A stretch of 43,735 nt of DNA. Source: Gammaproteobacteria bacterium. GTDB lineage: Bacteria; Pseudomonadota; Gammaproteobacteria; Xanthomonadales; Rhodanobacteraceae. The DNA lies in the NCBI GenBank assembly GCA_004295005.1, contig SHNG01000155.1:1-43735 (forward strand), in the 5' to 3' direction. Every line of letters begins with the position of its first letter. Position 1 is the stretch's first letter. Positions 24,022 to 33,144 of the stretch are shown here, in pieces. Made by a program: the position numbers and the translations under genes. The notes beneath the pieces were generated by a model. It saw only the letters and a program-made list of their open reading frames with translations, did not search any database and had not been told where the DNA came from.

Positions 24022-24699
24022 ATGTCCTTTGCCATTCGAGTCCTGTCGTGCCTGCTTGCCGTGGTTCCTCTTGCCGGATTTGCTGCCGACCCTGAACTCG
24101 TGCGCGCGGAAAATGCAGTGCGCGTACTCAATGAAGTGATGCAGGCACCCGACAAGGCCATCCCCAGGGATCTGCTGCGCGACGCCCACGCCATAGCGGT
24201 GGTACCGGATGTGCTCAAGGTTGGATTCGTCATCGGCGGGCGGCGTGGCGAAGGCTTGATGGCGGTCAAGTCACGCGACGGAACCTGGTCAAACCCGAGC
24301 TTCGTGAATCTCACCGGCGGCAGTGTGGGCTTCCAGGCCGGGGTGTCCTCCACCGACGTCATTCTCGTTTTCCGCACCCAGCGCGGTGTTGACTCGATCG
24401 TGCATGGCAAGTTCACGCTTGGCGCCGACGCATCGGTGGCAGCAGGGCCGGTGGGCCGCACCGCGCAGGCAGCGACCGACGCACAATTGAAAGCCGAGAT
24501 ATTTTCCTATTCGCGGGCTCGCGGATTGTTTGCGGGCGTGGCCCTGGATGGAACCGTGCTGTCCATCGGCAACGACAGCAACCAGTTGATCTTTGGGGAA
24601 GGCGTGACCCCGCGGCGCATTTTCGAAGGCGGAATCAGCAACGTTCCCGCCCAGATCGTCGATTTCCGCGACCGCCTGGAGGAGTACACTGCGCAATGA
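24022..24699 (+). CDS. SYLF-domain (Ysc84-like) lipid-binding protein
   Basis: This 225-residue exported protein has signal peptide MSFAIRVLSCLLAVVPLAGFA with cleavage likely after Ala-Ala. The remainder is a SYLF/Ysc84 actin- and phosphoinositide-binding-type domain: IPRDLLRDAHAIAVVPDVLK, VGFVIGGRRGEGLM, the NPSFVNLTGGSVGFQAGVSS block, LGADASVAAGPVGR and ARGLFAGVALDGTVLSI. Bacterial members are periplasmic proteins of unclear function, possibly lipid binding. The ATG at 24022 has GGAG at 24012-24015. An upstream start at 23992 is less likely because it would precede the signal peptide with ten polar residues. tatA follows after 125 nt. Confidence 0.88.
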   Translation: MSFAIRVLSCLLAVVPLAGFAADPELVRAENAVRVLNEVMQAPDKAIPRDLLRDAHAIAVVPDVLKVGFVIGGRRGEGLMAVKSRDGTWSNPSFVNLTGGSVGFQAGVSSTDVILVFRTQRGVDSIVHGKFTLGADASVAAGPVGRTAQAATDAQLKAEIFSYSRARGLFAGVALDGTVLSIGNDSNQLIFGEGVTPRRIFEGGISNVPAQIVDFRDRLEEYTAQ

Positions 24700-24824
24700 C
24701 CGGATGCCGCGTTGCGTGGCTCCGACAGGCGCGTGCATGACTTTCGCCGCTGGATTTCGTCTGGGCCACGTTCGACCATGACGGATTCCGGATCGCCGGC
24801 AACAGAATCTACGGAGTATTCGCA

Positions 24825-25055
24825 ATGGGTGGCTTCAGCATTTGGCATTGGCTCATCGTCCTGGTAATCGTCGCCCTGGTGTTCGGCACCAAAAAATTGC
24901 GCAATATCGGTGAAGACATGGGTTCGGCAATCAAGGGTTTCCGCAAGGGCATGCAGGAAGGCGAAGAGGCTTCCAAGCCGGCGGAGCTGAAGGCTGACCC
25001 ACCCTCCGCCAGCGCCCAGGCAAGCACGAATGCCAAGGATCGTGCCGAGGGTTAG
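24825..25055 (+). CDS. tatA: Sec-independent protein translocase subunit TatA
   Basis: TatA forms the size-variable channel of the twin-arginine translocase. The 76-residue protein has the short N-terminal membrane helix [17 protein letters not shown] (about 6-22), the hinge motif [14 protein letters not shown], the amphipathic helix to about 45, and a Lys/Glu/Pro-rich tail. GGAG at 24813-24816 serves the ATG. tatB starts 8 nt after the stop, forming a compact tatABC operon. Confidence 0.96.
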   Translation: MGGFSIWHWLIVLVIVALVFGTKKLRNIGEDMGSAIKGFRKGMQEGEEASKPAELKADPPSASAQASTNAKDRAEG

Positions 25056-25063
25056 GCGCGCCG

Positions 25064-25366
25064 ATGTTTGACCTGAGCTTCGGCGAATTGGCCATCATCG
25101 CGGTGGTGGCCCTGCTGGTCCTTGGCCCCGAACGCCTGCCCACGGCAGCACGCACGGTGGGGGCGATGTTGCGCAAGCTGCGCAATGGCTGGCAGGGCGT
25201 ACGCAGCGAGATCGAGCGCGAACTGGCCGCCGAAGATCTCAAGCGTGAAATCCGCAATTCCTCGCGCAGTGTCGACCTCGGCGAAGACATCCGTTCCGCA
25301 GCCGAGCAGTTCAAGAATGCCGTGAATGGCGAAACCGGAAAGCCGCCGTCCAATGAGCAATCCTGA
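25064..25366 (+). CDS. tatB: Sec-independent protein translocase subunit TatB
   Basis: TatB pairs with TatC to recognise RR signal peptides. The 100-residue product begins MFDLSFGELAIIAVVALLVL, with the conserved Glu8 and the GPERLPTAART motif that separates TatB from TatA. A long amphipathic, Arg/Glu-rich helix to about residue 95 follows. The C-terminal region is short compared with E. coli TatB (171 residues), a common difference. Its last 14 nt overlap the tatC start. Confidence 0.95.
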   Translation: MFDLSFGELAIIAVVALLVLGPERLPTAARTVGAMLRKLRNGWQGVRSEIERELAAEDLKREIRNSSRSVDLGEDIRSAAEQFKNAVNGETGKPPSNEQS

Positions 25367-26117
25367 GCGCGCCGGCGACACCGAACAATCGTTTCTTTCG
25401 CATCTGCTCGAGCTGCGCTCGCGGCTGCTCAAGTCCGTTGCCGCCGTATTGGTCATCCTGATTGCATTGCTGCCAATGGCCAACCAGCTCTATGCCTGGC
25501 TGGCCAAGCCATTGCTGGAGCACCTGCCCACGGGTGGCGCGATGATCGCCACCGATGTGGCATCGCCGTTCTTCGCCCCGCTCAAGCTGGCGTTCTTCGT
25601 CGCCGTCTTCCTGGCCATGCCTTTCATACTGTTCCAGCTCTGGTCGTTTGTATCGCCAGGCCTTTACCGGCATGAACGCCGATTGGCCATTCCCCTGCTG
25701 GCATCCTCGGTAACCCTGTTCTACATCGGCTGCGCGTTTGCCTATTTCCTGGTCTTGCCGGCGATCTTCAGTTTCATGACCAGCGTGGCTCCGGCGGGCG
25801 TCGCGGTCATGCCCGACATCAGTCGTTTTCTCGACTTTGCGCTGGTCCTGTTTCTTGCCTTTGGCCTGTGCTTCGAGGTTCCCGTCGCCCTGGTCATCCT
25901 GGTGGCAATCGGCATGGTGACTCCCGACCAATTGGTGAAAAGCAGGCCCTACACGATTGTCGGCGCTTTCGTGATTGCCGCCGTCCTTACCCCTCCGGAC
26001 GTGATTTCCCAATTCCTGCTGGCGGTGCCAATGTGCCTGCTTTACGAGCTTGGAATCCTCGCCGCTCGCCTGGTCGTACGCCATAATCCTGATTCTGCGC
26101 ACATGTCAAGCAGTTGA
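25353..26117 (+). CDS. tatC: Sec-independent protein translocase subunit TatC
   Basis: TatC is the core twin-arginine signal receptor. The 254-residue protein has a cytoplasmic N terminus with LSHLLELRSRLLKS (includes the conserved Glu of the signal-binding site). Six hydrophobic segments follow: around 25-42, 75-100 (FFVAVFLAMPFILFQLW), 108-135, 150-175, 185-205 and 215-235. The PGLYRHERR loop and LTPPDVISQ are family signatures. The ATG at 25353 is inside tatB. A start at 25326 would add nine residues and is less likely. Confidence 0.96.
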   Translation: MSNPERAGDTEQSFLSHLLELRSRLLKSVAAVLVILIALLPMANQLYAWLAKPLLEHLPTGGAMIATDVASPFFAPLKLAFFVAVFLAMPFILFQLWSFVSPGLYRHERRLAIPLLASSVTLFYIGCAFAYFLVLPAIFSFMTSVAPAGVAVMPDISRFLDFALVLFLAFGLCFEVPVALVILVAIGMVTPDQLVKSRPYTIVGAFVIAAVLTPPDVISQFLLAVPMCLLYELGILAARLVVRHNPDSAHMSSS

Positions 26118-26228
26118 TTCGTCAGCCTCGAATGCCGCCAAAATGCATCGGACATTGCTCCGGCCGCGAAGGCCCGCGACGGCTTGACGGCTCCCCGCCA
26201 GCCATTTCTTCACAAATTCTTACAGCAC

Positions 26229-26271
26229 TTCACGTGTGAACATTTTTTCCGCCAGCATTTGCCGTTATACT
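26229..26271 (+). promoter_or_regulatory. Promoter-operator region of the ribbon-helix-helix gene
   Basis: A -10 TATACT sits at 26266-26271, with a T-rich but poor -35 region. An imperfect dyad TTCAC-GT-GTGAA (26229-26240) overlaps or abuts the -35. Ribbon-helix-helix proteins often bind such short dyads and repress themselves. This is inferred from position only. Confidence 0.4.
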
Positions 26272-26335
26272 GGCAACGCGGGGAAACTGGATTTCGCCGC
26301 GCAACCTTCTTAATCACCATCCCATCGGGGGGAAC

Positions 26336-26551
26336 ATGGCAACCAAGAAAAAAGAAGCAATTGATGACGACACCCGCGACGCAAGCCTGCGTGTATCCAA
26401 GCGCATGCGCGACAGCCTCAAGGCAACCGCAGCCGTCATGGGACGTCCGCTTTACGATGTAACCAACGAAGCGATCAACAGCTATCTGTCGACCGTCAAG
26501 CTGGGTGATCCACTGCAGGCCATTCGTCGCGGTCTTCGCGGTCGCAAGTAA
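26336..26551 (+). CDS. Small ribbon-helix-helix-like DNA-binding protein
   Basis: This 71-residue protein begins MATKKKEAIDDDTRDASLRV and continues SKRMRDSLKATAAVMGRPLY, DVTNEAINSYLSTVKLGD and PLQAIRRGLRGRK. A short beta-strand (DASLRVS) followed by two helices and a basic tail fits the RHH/Arc-CopG family. The MGRPLYDVTNEAI segment occupies the place of the second helix. It is preceded by an unusually purine-rich GGGGGG ribosome binding site just upstream (about 26327-26332). No toxin gene is adjacent, so this is probably a solitary regulator rather than an antitoxin. A 12-bp perfect hairpin follows at 26564-26595. Confidence 0.7.
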   Translation: MATKKKEAIDDDTRDASLRVSKRMRDSLKATAAVMGRPLYDVTNEAINSYLSTVKLGDPLQAIRRGLRGRK

Positions 26552-26563
26552 GGCTTGCGCACG

Positions 26564-26595
26564 GCGGACCAGTTCGATCGCATGAACTGGTCCGC
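26564..26595. terminator. Perfect 12-bp hairpin between convergent genes
   Basis: GCGGACCAGTTC (26564-26575) and GAACTGGTCCGC (26584-26595) form a perfect stem with an 8-nt loop. There is no T-run on either strand, so it is at best a Rho-assisted bidirectional 3' stabiliser between the RHH gene and the ATPase gene. Confidence 0.5.
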
Positions 26596-26689
26596 AGCTT
26601 CAACCCGCAGTTTGATGCGCGCATCCACTGTATGATTTCAATTCTTGGCCGTTGCGCATTCGCACGGCAGGCGACGCCTTGGCCACTGA

Positions 26690-28534
26690 CTAGTCAGCAG
26701 TCTCGACCGGCGGCAGCACCTGCATCACTTCCTTGAGCGTGGTGATTCCGCTGGCCACATGGGCGGCGGCGGATACGCGCAAGGGTTGCATGCCTTCGGA
26801 CAAGGCCACCTCGCCCACCTTGGCCAGATCCATGTTTGGCTGGATCAGGGCACGCAGCGGCGGCGAGATCCGCATCATTTCGTAGATTCCGGTGCGCCCG
26901 AGAAATCCGGTCTTGCGGCATTCCAGACATCCTTTTGGGCCGAAACTCTTGCTTGGCACGGGCAACTGCCAGTGGTGGGTCAGTGCCGCCCAGGCGCGAA
27001 CATCCAGTGACGACTCGGTCTTGCAATGGGGACACAGGGTCCTGACCAGGCGCTGCGCCACCACGCCGGTCAAGGTCGACTGGATCAGGTAGTTGGGCAC
27101 GCCAAGATCGAGCAGGCGGGTCAATGCACTGGGCGCATCGTTCGTATGCAGGGTCGACAGTACAAGGTGACCGGTCAACGAGGCCTGCACGGCCATCTGT
27201 GCGGTTTCCAGGTCACGGATTTCGCCGACCATGATGATGTCCGGATCCTGCCGCATCAGCGTGCGCACGCCTGCGGCGAAATCCAGGTCAATGGCATTGT
27301 GAACCTGCATCTGGTTGAACTCTGGGCTGACCATCTCGATCGGGTCTTCAACGGTGCACACGTTGATGTCCGGGGTGGCCAGCACCTTGAGCGTCGAATA
27401 CAGCGTGGTGGTCTTGCCTGAACCGGTGGGGCCGGTCACCAGCACGATGCCGTGCGGGCGCTCCACCATGGAACGCCAGGCCTTTTCCTCCACTTCCGAG
27501 AAACCGAGCTGGCGAAATTCCTTGACCACGATGTCGGGATCGAAGATGCGCATCACGATCTTCTCGCCAAATGCGGTCGGCATACTCGACAGGCGCAGCT
27601 CGACTTCACGGCCACCGGGTGAACGGGTCTTGATGCGACCATCCTGTGGCCGACGCTTCTCGGCCACGTCCATGCGCCCGAGGATCTTGATGCGCGAGGT
27701 AACGGCCGTCATCACCGGCGTCGGCAACTCGAACACCTTGTGCATGACTCCATCAATGCGAAAGCGGATCTGGCTGGTATCCCGCCGTGGCTCCAGGTGA
27801 ATGTCCGAGGCGCGCTGCTCAAAGGCGTATTGCAGCAGCCAGTCGACGATATGCACCACGTGGCGATCATCGACCCCCAGATCACCGGTCTTGCCGAGCT
27901 CGACCAACTGCTCGAAATTGAGCAGCGCCGAATGATCCCCCGCTTCGGCCTTGGCATCCTTGGCACGCTGGATGGAGCGCTGCACGCCCCACCACTCGGT
28001 GAGGAAGCGACTGACATCAAGCGGACTGGCCACCATGCGCTGGATGTCGCGCCTGAGGATGTGGCTCAGATCGGCAATCCAGCGCGTATCGAACGGTTCG
28101 GAAGTGGCAAATACCACCTGCAACTCGGTGACGGCCACTGGCAGGATGCGATAGCGCATGGCATACGCGTGACTGACCACCTGCGTCACCGCCGCCACAT
28201 CCACCTTCATGGGATCGATCTTCAAGTACGGCAGTTTGGCGCGACTGGCCAGCCAATGGGTCAGGACCTCCAGGCTCAACGGCTTGCCCGCTTCACGCAG
28301 ATCGGCAAGTTTCAGGTTGGCCACCAGGACCAGGGGATGCAGTTCAAGCTTGCCCTTGGTCGTGCGCACGTCCGCACGCACCCGGTTCAAGTCCTCGTTG
28401 GAAATCAGGCCATCGGCAAGCAGGGCAGCCAGCACGTCTTCCAGATCGATACGGTAATGCTGCCCAAGACGCGCTGACGGATCCGCAGAAGCAGATGCCT
28501 TGCCGGTCACGATTCGCGTCGGAGTGGTTGCCAT
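26690..28534 (-). CDS. GspE/PilB-family secretion or pilus assembly ATPase (orphan)
   Basis: This 614-residue type II secretion/type IV pilus ATPase has an N-terminal MshEN-like domain (about 25-190). The NTPase core has Walker [19 protein letters not shown] (about 365-380), Asp box [11 protein letters not shown], Walker [14 protein letters not shown] and His box [11 protein letters not shown] tetracysteine zinc site of CPHC and CLECRKTG pairs follows (about 500-540), ending [12 protein letters not shown]. All functional residues are present. No pseudopilin, inner-membrane platform or secretin gene is nearby, so it must act with a distant apparatus. It diverges from glyQ with overlapping -10 elements near 28570. 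It could be PilB-, GspE- or MshE-like; I cannot choose. Confidence 0.86.
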   Translation of the reverse strand: MATTPTRIVTGKASASADPSARLGQHYRIDLEDVLAALLADGLISNEDLNRVRADVRTTKGKLELHPLVLVANLKLADLREAGKPLSLEVLTHWLASRAKLPYLKIDPMKVDVAAVTQVVSHAYAMRYRILPVAVTELQVVFATSEPFDTRWIADLSHILRRDIQRMVASPLDVSRFLTEWWGVQRSIQRAKDAKAEAGDHSALLNFEQLVELGKTGDLGVDDRHVVHIVDWLLQYAFEQRASDIHLEPRRDTSQIRFRIDGVMHKVFELPTPVMTAVTSRIKILGRMDVAEKRRPQDGRIKTRSPGGREVELRLSSMPTAFGEKIVMRIFDPDIVVKEFRQLGFSEVEEKAWRSMVERPHGIVLVTGPTGSGKTTTLYSTLKVLATPDINVCTVEDPIEMVSPEFNQMQVHNAIDLDFAAGVRTLMRQDPDIIMVGEIRDLETAQMAVQASLTGHLVLSTLHTNDAPSALTRLLDLGVPNYLIQSTLTGVVAQRLVRTLCPHCKTESSLDVRAWAALTHHWQLPVPSKSFGPKGCLECRKTGFLGRTGIYEMMRISPPLRALIQPNMDLAKVGEVALSEGMQPLRVSAAAHVASGITTLKEVMQVLPPVETAD

Positions 28535-28567
28535 GCCCTGCCAATCCTCGGAGTTCCCACACTGCCC

Positions 28568-28575
28568 GTTATACT
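28568..28575. promoter_or_regulatory. Overlapping divergent -10 elements (glyQ / PilB-like ATPase)
   Basis: TATACT (28570-28575) on the plus strand and TATAAC (complement of 28568-28573) on the minus strand overlap in the 63-nt gap between divergent genes. Initiation in one direction should interfere with the other. Neither has a strong -35. Confidence 0.5.
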
Positions 28576-28597
28576 AGCGCGCTTTGTCGCTGCCGCC

Positions 28598-29515
28598 GTG
28601 ACCGAAACCATGCCAGGACTCAATTTCCAGGATGTCATCCAGACCCTCAACCGCTATTGGGCCGAACAGGGCTGTGTACTTGTGCAACCACTCGATACGG
28701 AAGTCGGGGCGGGCACCTTTCATCCGGCGACATTCCTGCGCGCATTGGGTCCGGAGCCGTGGTCTGCCGCCTATGTGCAACCTTCCCGCCGCCCCACCGA
28801 CGGGCGCTACGGCGACAACCCGAACCGGCTGCAGCACTACTACCAGTACCAGGTCGTGCTCAAACCCAATCCGGACAACATCCTCGATCTCTACATTGGC
28901 TCGCTGAAGGCGCTCGGCATCGATCCACTCGTACACGACCTGCGCTTTGTCGAAGACAACTGGGAGTCTCCCACCCTGGGCGCCTGGGGGCTGGGCTGGG
29001 AAGTCTGGCTGAACGGCATGGAGGTCACCCAGTTCACCTATTTCCAGCAGGCTGGTGGACTCGAATGCCGACCGGTAACGGGCGAAATCACCTATGGCCT
29101 TGAACGCCTCGCCATGTACCTGCAGAACGTGGACAACGTCTACGATCTGGTCTGGACCGACGGTCCGCGCGGCGTGGTCAGCTATGGCGATGTGTTCCAT
29201 CAGAACGAAGTCGAGCAGAGCACGTACAACTTCGAGCACGCCAATGTGCCCAGGCTTTTTGAATGGTTTGATACCTGCGAAGCCGAAGCCAAGTCCCTGG
29301 TGGAAGCCGGCTTGCCACTACCGGCCTATGAGCAGGTCACCAAGGCCAGTCACACTTTCAATCTGCTTGATGCAAGGCGCGCCATCAGCGTGACCGAGCG
29401 GCAGCGCTACATCCTGCGCGTCCGCGCCCTCGCACGCGCGGTCGCCGAAGCCTATTTTGCCCAGCGCGAGAAACTCGGATTCCCGGGACTCAGGAAGCAG
29501 AAGGAGGCCGCATGA
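28598..29515 (+). CDS. glyQ: Glycyl-tRNA synthetase alpha subunit
   Basis: GlyQ is the catalytic class II subunit of the alpha2beta2 glycyl-tRNA synthetase. The 305-residue protein has class II motif 2 [20 protein letters not shown] and [19 protein letters not shown], and [19 protein letters not shown] with the motif 3 region [13 protein letters not shown]. The length matches E. coli (303). Two starts are possible: GTG 28598, and ATG 28610, which removes four residues. glyS follows with a 4-nt overlap or a 1-nt overlap, depending on its start. Confidence 0.97.
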   Translation: MTETMPGLNFQDVIQTLNRYWAEQGCVLVQPLDTEVGAGTFHPATFLRALGPEPWSAAYVQPSRRPTDGRYGDNPNRLQHYYQYQVVLKPNPDNILDLYIGSLKALGIDPLVHDLRFVEDNWESPTLGAWGLGWEVWLNGMEVTQFTYFQQAGGLECRPVTGEITYGLERLAMYLQNVDNVYDLVWTDGPRGVVSYGDVFHQNEVEQSTYNFEHANVPRLFEWFDTCEAEAKSLVEAGLPLPAYEQVTKASHTFNLLDARRAISVTERQRYILRVRALARAVAEAYFAQREKLGFPGLRKQKEAA

Positions 29516-31686
29516 TGCCAGACCAAGGCAATGCATCCCTGCTGATCGAGCTTGGCACCGAGGAACTGCCGCCCAAGGCACTCGACGAGCTTTCGACCCG
29601 GTTCGCGGAAAATGTGCAATCCGGCCTCGCCTCGCGCGGCATTGCCACAGATGCCAACGCGGTCCGCCGCTATTGCTCGCCACGCCGCCTGGCCGTATGG
29701 ATTGCGCAAGTTCCCATGCAGCAGCAGGATCAAAAATCCGAAGTGCTCGGCCCCTACCTCACTGTCGCCCTCAATGCCAACGGTGCGCCGACTCCGGCAC
29801 TGGCCGGTTTCGCGGCAAAGAATGGGCTGGCCATCGATGCGCTGCAACGCGTGACCGACGCCAAGGGTGAACGCTTCGTCGCACGCAGTGAAAAACCCGG
29901 CCAGCCGACAGCTGCCCTGCTGCCGGAAATCATCAACGAGGCACTCAAGGCCTTGCCCATCCCGAAGCCGATGCGCTGGGGCGATCATGATTATGCTTTC
30001 GTGCGCCCCGTGCACTGGCTGGTCGTGCTGCATGGGGCGGAAGTGGTCAAATGCAGGATCCTCGGGCTGGATGCAGGACGGTGCTCGCGCGGCCATCGCT
30101 TCCTCCACGCCGACGCGATCGAAATCGCCCATGCCGACGGCTGGCTTGAAGCCATGCGCGAGGCCAAGGTTCTGGCCGATCCCGATGAGCGCCGGCAACG
30201 CATCACGGACGAAGTTGCGCGCGCGGCGCTGGCAATCGGTGGCAACCCGCGACTCTCGGCCGGCCTGCTCGACGAGATCGCCAACCTGACGGAGTGGCCG
30301 GTGGCCATCGCCTGCCGCTTTGATCCGCAATTCCTGCGCGTGCCCCAGGAAGCGCTGATCATGACCATGGAGACGAACCAGAAATTCGTTCCGGTATTCG
30401 ATGCGCAAGACCGCCTGAGCGAGCACTTCATCGGGGTCGCCAACATCGAGTCGCGCAATCCGGCGGAGATTCGCAAGGGTTACGAGCGCGTGATCAGGCC
30501 ACGATTCGCCGATGCGCAGTTCTTCTACGACGAGGACCGCAAGCAGGGACTGGCCGTGCTGCAAGATTCCCTGCAATCGGTTACCTATCAACAGGCACTG
30601 GGCAGCGTTTGGGACAAATGCATTCGCGTTGCCGAACTGGCGCGGGTCATAGCCAACCGTCTGGGCGTGGATGCCGGTCTCGCCACGCGTGCAGCAGCAT
30701 TGAGCAAATGCGACCTGATGACGCGCATGGTCGGCGAGTTTCCCGAATTGCAGGGCGTCATGGGCCGCTACTACGCAAGCCAGGGCAATCCAGCGGAAAA
30801 ACCCGAAGTCGCCATTGCGCTTGATGAGTTTTACCGACCACGCCAGTCCGGCGACGCCATCGCTTCGACTCCGGTCGGGCAAGTGCTTGCCATCGCCGAG
30901 CGCGTGGACACCCTCGCCGGCATCTTTGCGGTGGGCATGAAACCCAGCGGCAACAAGGATCCTTTTGCCTTGCGTCGCGCGGCCCTGGGCCTCGCCCGAA
31001 CCCTGATCGAGGCCCAACTCGACCTCGACCTGAAAGCGCATTTTGCGGAAGCCCTGGCCAACCTTCCGGACAGCGCGTTTGCCGGCGCGCAGGGCAAGTC
31101 GAAGGAAGGCCAGTCGCCAGCGCTGGACCTTGGCAAGCAGCGTGCCGACTTGGGTCAGGATCTGTATGCCTTCGTGCTCGACAGGATGCGCAGCTACTAC
31201 CTGGAGCAGGGCATCCCCGCGGAAGCCTTTGAAGCGGTGCGCGTTCTGACGCCATCATCGATGAGTGATTTCGACCGCCGCCTGCGCGCGCTGATCGAGT
31301 TCTCAAGCCTGCCCGAAGGCCAGGCGCTGGCCGGCGCCAACAAGCGCATCGGCAACATCCTGCGCCAGGCCAAGCCTGCTCCCGGCGGCGTGCTTGACGA
31401 ATCCTTGCTGGAAGCCGGAGCCGAACGCGAGCTCGCCCATGCACTGGCACAAGCCGAAGCCGATGCCCTGCCCATGATCGGTCGGGCCGATCACGTCGGA
31501 TTGCTGCGTCGACTCGCTCGACTGCGCGAACCGGTTGATCGCTACTTTGACAATGTGATGGTGATGGTCGAAGACGAGCGCATCAAGGGCAATCGGCTGG
31601 TCCTGCTTGGGCGGCTGCGCAGCTTGTTCCTGCGCGTTGCGGACATATCCATGCTTCCGGCCAGTGCAAACAGCACAAATCCCTGA
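29512..31686 (+). CDS. glyS: Glycyl-tRNA synthetase beta subunit
   Basis: GlyS binds tRNA-Gly and completes the heterotetramer. The 724-residue protein (E. coli 689) starts with [18 protein letters not shown] and has [18 protein letters not shown]. The central HD-like region is [20 protein letters not shown], followed by [34 protein letters not shown] and the anticodon-binding C terminus with [20 protein letters not shown]. The ATG at 29512 overlaps the glyQ stop (ATGA). A second ATG at 29515 sits 7 nt from the AGGAGG at 29502-29507 and may be the real start. It is coupled to glyQ. Confidence 0.97.
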   Translation: MMPDQGNASLLIELGTEELPPKALDELSTRFAENVQSGLASRGIATDANAVRRYCSPRRLAVWIAQVPMQQQDQKSEVLGPYLTVALNANGAPTPALAGFAAKNGLAIDALQRVTDAKGERFVARSEKPGQPTAALLPEIINEALKALPIPKPMRWGDHDYAFVRPVHWLVVLHGAEVVKCRILGLDAGRCSRGHRFLHADAIEIAHADGWLEAMREAKVLADPDERRQRITDEVARAALAIGGNPRLSAGLLDEIANLTEWPVAIACRFDPQFLRVPQEALIMTMETNQKFVPVFDAQDRLSEHFIGVANIESRNPAEIRKGYERVIRPRFADAQFFYDEDRKQGLAVLQDSLQSVTYQQALGSVWDKCIRVAELARVIANRLGVDAGLATRAAALSKCDLMTRMVGEFPELQGVMGRYYASQGNPAEKPEVAIALDEFYRPRQSGDAIASTPVGQVLAIAERVDTLAGIFAVGMKPSGNKDPFALRRAALGLARTLIEAQLDLDLKAHFAEALANLPDSAFAGAQGKSKEGQSPALDLGKQRADLGQDLYAFVLDRMRSYYLEQGIPAEAFEAVRVLTPSSMSDFDRRLRALIEFSSLPEGQALAGANKRIGNILRQAKPAPGGVLDESLLEAGAERELAHALAQAEADALPMIGRADHVGLLRRLARLREPVDRYFDNVMVMVEDERIKGNRLVLLGRLRSLFLRVADISMLPASANSTNP

Positions 31687-31759
31687 TCGCGTAGAATCCT
31701 GCCGGCAGGGACCTGAACCCTCGACTTGATTCGACCTTCCTTCTGACAAGGGTTGCTCA

Positions 31760-32662
31760 ATGAGCGGGCGCAACTACGATGCCAGCACCACGCAGCGCCG
31801 CACCATGCAGCCACAGCGGCGCTTCGGTGCTGGCGAAGTTCCCGCCTGTCTTGTGGTGCTGCAGGGCCAGCGCCTGGGCCAGCGCATCAACCTGGGCGAA
31901 AATCCCCTGGTGATCGGGCGCGCTCCGGAGGCGGATTTCCAGATCGTCGAACGCAGCGTGTCGCGGGCACACTGCCGCATCACGCGGGAGCCGGCTGGTT
32001 ACCGGATCAAGGACCTCGATTCGACCAACAAGACCTTCCTCAATGATCAGCCCATCATCGAGGCGGAGTTGAAGGATGGCGACCATATTTCGGTGGGCAG
32101 CTGCGTGCTCAAGTTCATGGATCGATCCTCCGTCGAAGCCCGCTACCACGAGGAGTTGTACCAACTGGCCACCGCCGATCCATTGACCGACCTCTACAAC
32201 CGCCGGCAATTCCTGGAAATGATGGACCGCGAGATCGTGCGCGCAATGAACCACAAGCGTCCGCTTGCCCTGCTCATCATCGACCTCGACCACTTCAAGG
32301 CCATCAACGACGAATATGGCCATCCGAATGGCGACATCGTGCTGAAAAAAGTCGCACTGGCGCTGCGCGGACACGCCCGTGAGGATTTCATCGTGGCCCG
32401 CATCGGCGGTGAGGAATTTGCCCTGGTGTTGCCCGAACATGAACTGGCGCGTGCGGTGACCTTTGCCAACAGCCTGCGCCTTGCCTTGTCCGAACTCGAG
32501 TTCAACCTCGACAACGAGGTGAAGCGAATCACCATCAGCGTTGGCGTGGCCGAATGGCAATCCGGGATGACCACCACCGGCGATTTCATGCGTGCAGCGG
32601 ATGCCCAGTTGTACCGGGCAAAACAAGGCGGGCGCAACCAGGTCTGCTCTTCGCTGGCATGA
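31760..32662 (+). CDS. FHA-GGDEF diguanylate cyclase
   Basis: This 300-residue cytoplasmic protein fuses an FHA phosphothreonine-binding domain to a GGDEF diguanylate cyclase. The FHA part (about 30-120) has NPLVIGRAPEADFQI, SVSRAHCRI and DLDSTNKTFLNDQ, with the Arg, Ser, His and Asn of the phospho-binding site. The GGDEF part begins ADPLTDLYNRRQF, has LLIIDLDHFKAINDEYGHPN, and the active motif GGEEF at 216-220. The inhibitory RxxD site is degenerate (REDF), so product inhibition is doubtful. It has no membrane segment or sensor domain, so input is probably Ser/Thr-kinase-dependent binding. It lies 73 nt downstream of glyS. Confidence 0.93.
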   Translation: MSGRNYDASTTQRRTMQPQRRFGAGEVPACLVVLQGQRLGQRINLGENPLVIGRAPEADFQIVERSVSRAHCRITREPAGYRIKDLDSTNKTFLNDQPIIEAELKDGDHISVGSCVLKFMDRSSVEARYHEELYQLATADPLTDLYNRRQFLEMMDREIVRAMNHKRPLALLIIDLDHFKAINDEYGHPNGDIVLKKVALALRGHAREDFIVARIGGEEFALVLPEHELARAVTFANSLRLALSELEFNLDNEVKRITISVGVAEWQSGMTTTGDFMRAADAQLYRAKQGGRNQVCSSLA

Positions 32663-33144
32663 TGCCGTGAACCGCCTTTGCCGCACTCGGAATGCAGCCA
32701 TGTGCCGGCCAATGCATGCCACAAATGTTTCCGCGAAGCCCACGGGCTGCCAAGGCCGAGTCCGGAGTACGCCCAGGCCGCGCATATGACGGAAAATCAC
32801 GTTTCCGACGATTGATTACATGACGCCGGAGCATTATTGTTTTCGGCCCGCGTGCGTTCACGGAAAGGAATGCCGATCCTGGAGCCTGCGCGGCAGAATG
32901 AATTCGAAGCGAAACGGCGCTGATGCGATCCAGTGGATCAATCGGAGGGTGCGCATAGCGGGCTCTATGCAAACCTGACGATTGATCCAATCAATCGATG
33001 GCAGAGCCGTTGCAGCCGGATGACTTCTGCCGCGCAGGCTTCTGGCTCACCCCTATTTCGACCGATGCCCGTTGACCCTCGGCATTACCCGCGCACGACC
33101 GATCTACGATATCTTTCGTTTGTTGCATCCCTGAGGACCAGACC
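32663..33144. other. Gene-free spacer with three-arm alternative hairpins
   Basis: I see no credible reading frame or ribosome binding site in these 482 nt. The notable structure is at 32935-32997. GGATCAATCG (32935-32944) pairs with CGATTGATCC (32979-32988), with an inner GCATAG/CTATGC stem (32953-32970). A third arm, CAATCG at 32992-32997, could instead pair with the start of CGATTGATCC. The two pairings exclude each other. Confidence 0.6.

Noticed and set aside
26229-26240. Possible parS site (CACGTG core)
   Set aside because: Only the six-base core matches. The flanks do not fit TGTTNCACGTGNAACA, and the site lies at a promoter.
32663-33144. Short open frames in the spacer before the YbaY-like gene
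   Set aside because: No ribosome binding site or recognisable protein pattern. Codon pattern is unlike neighbours.
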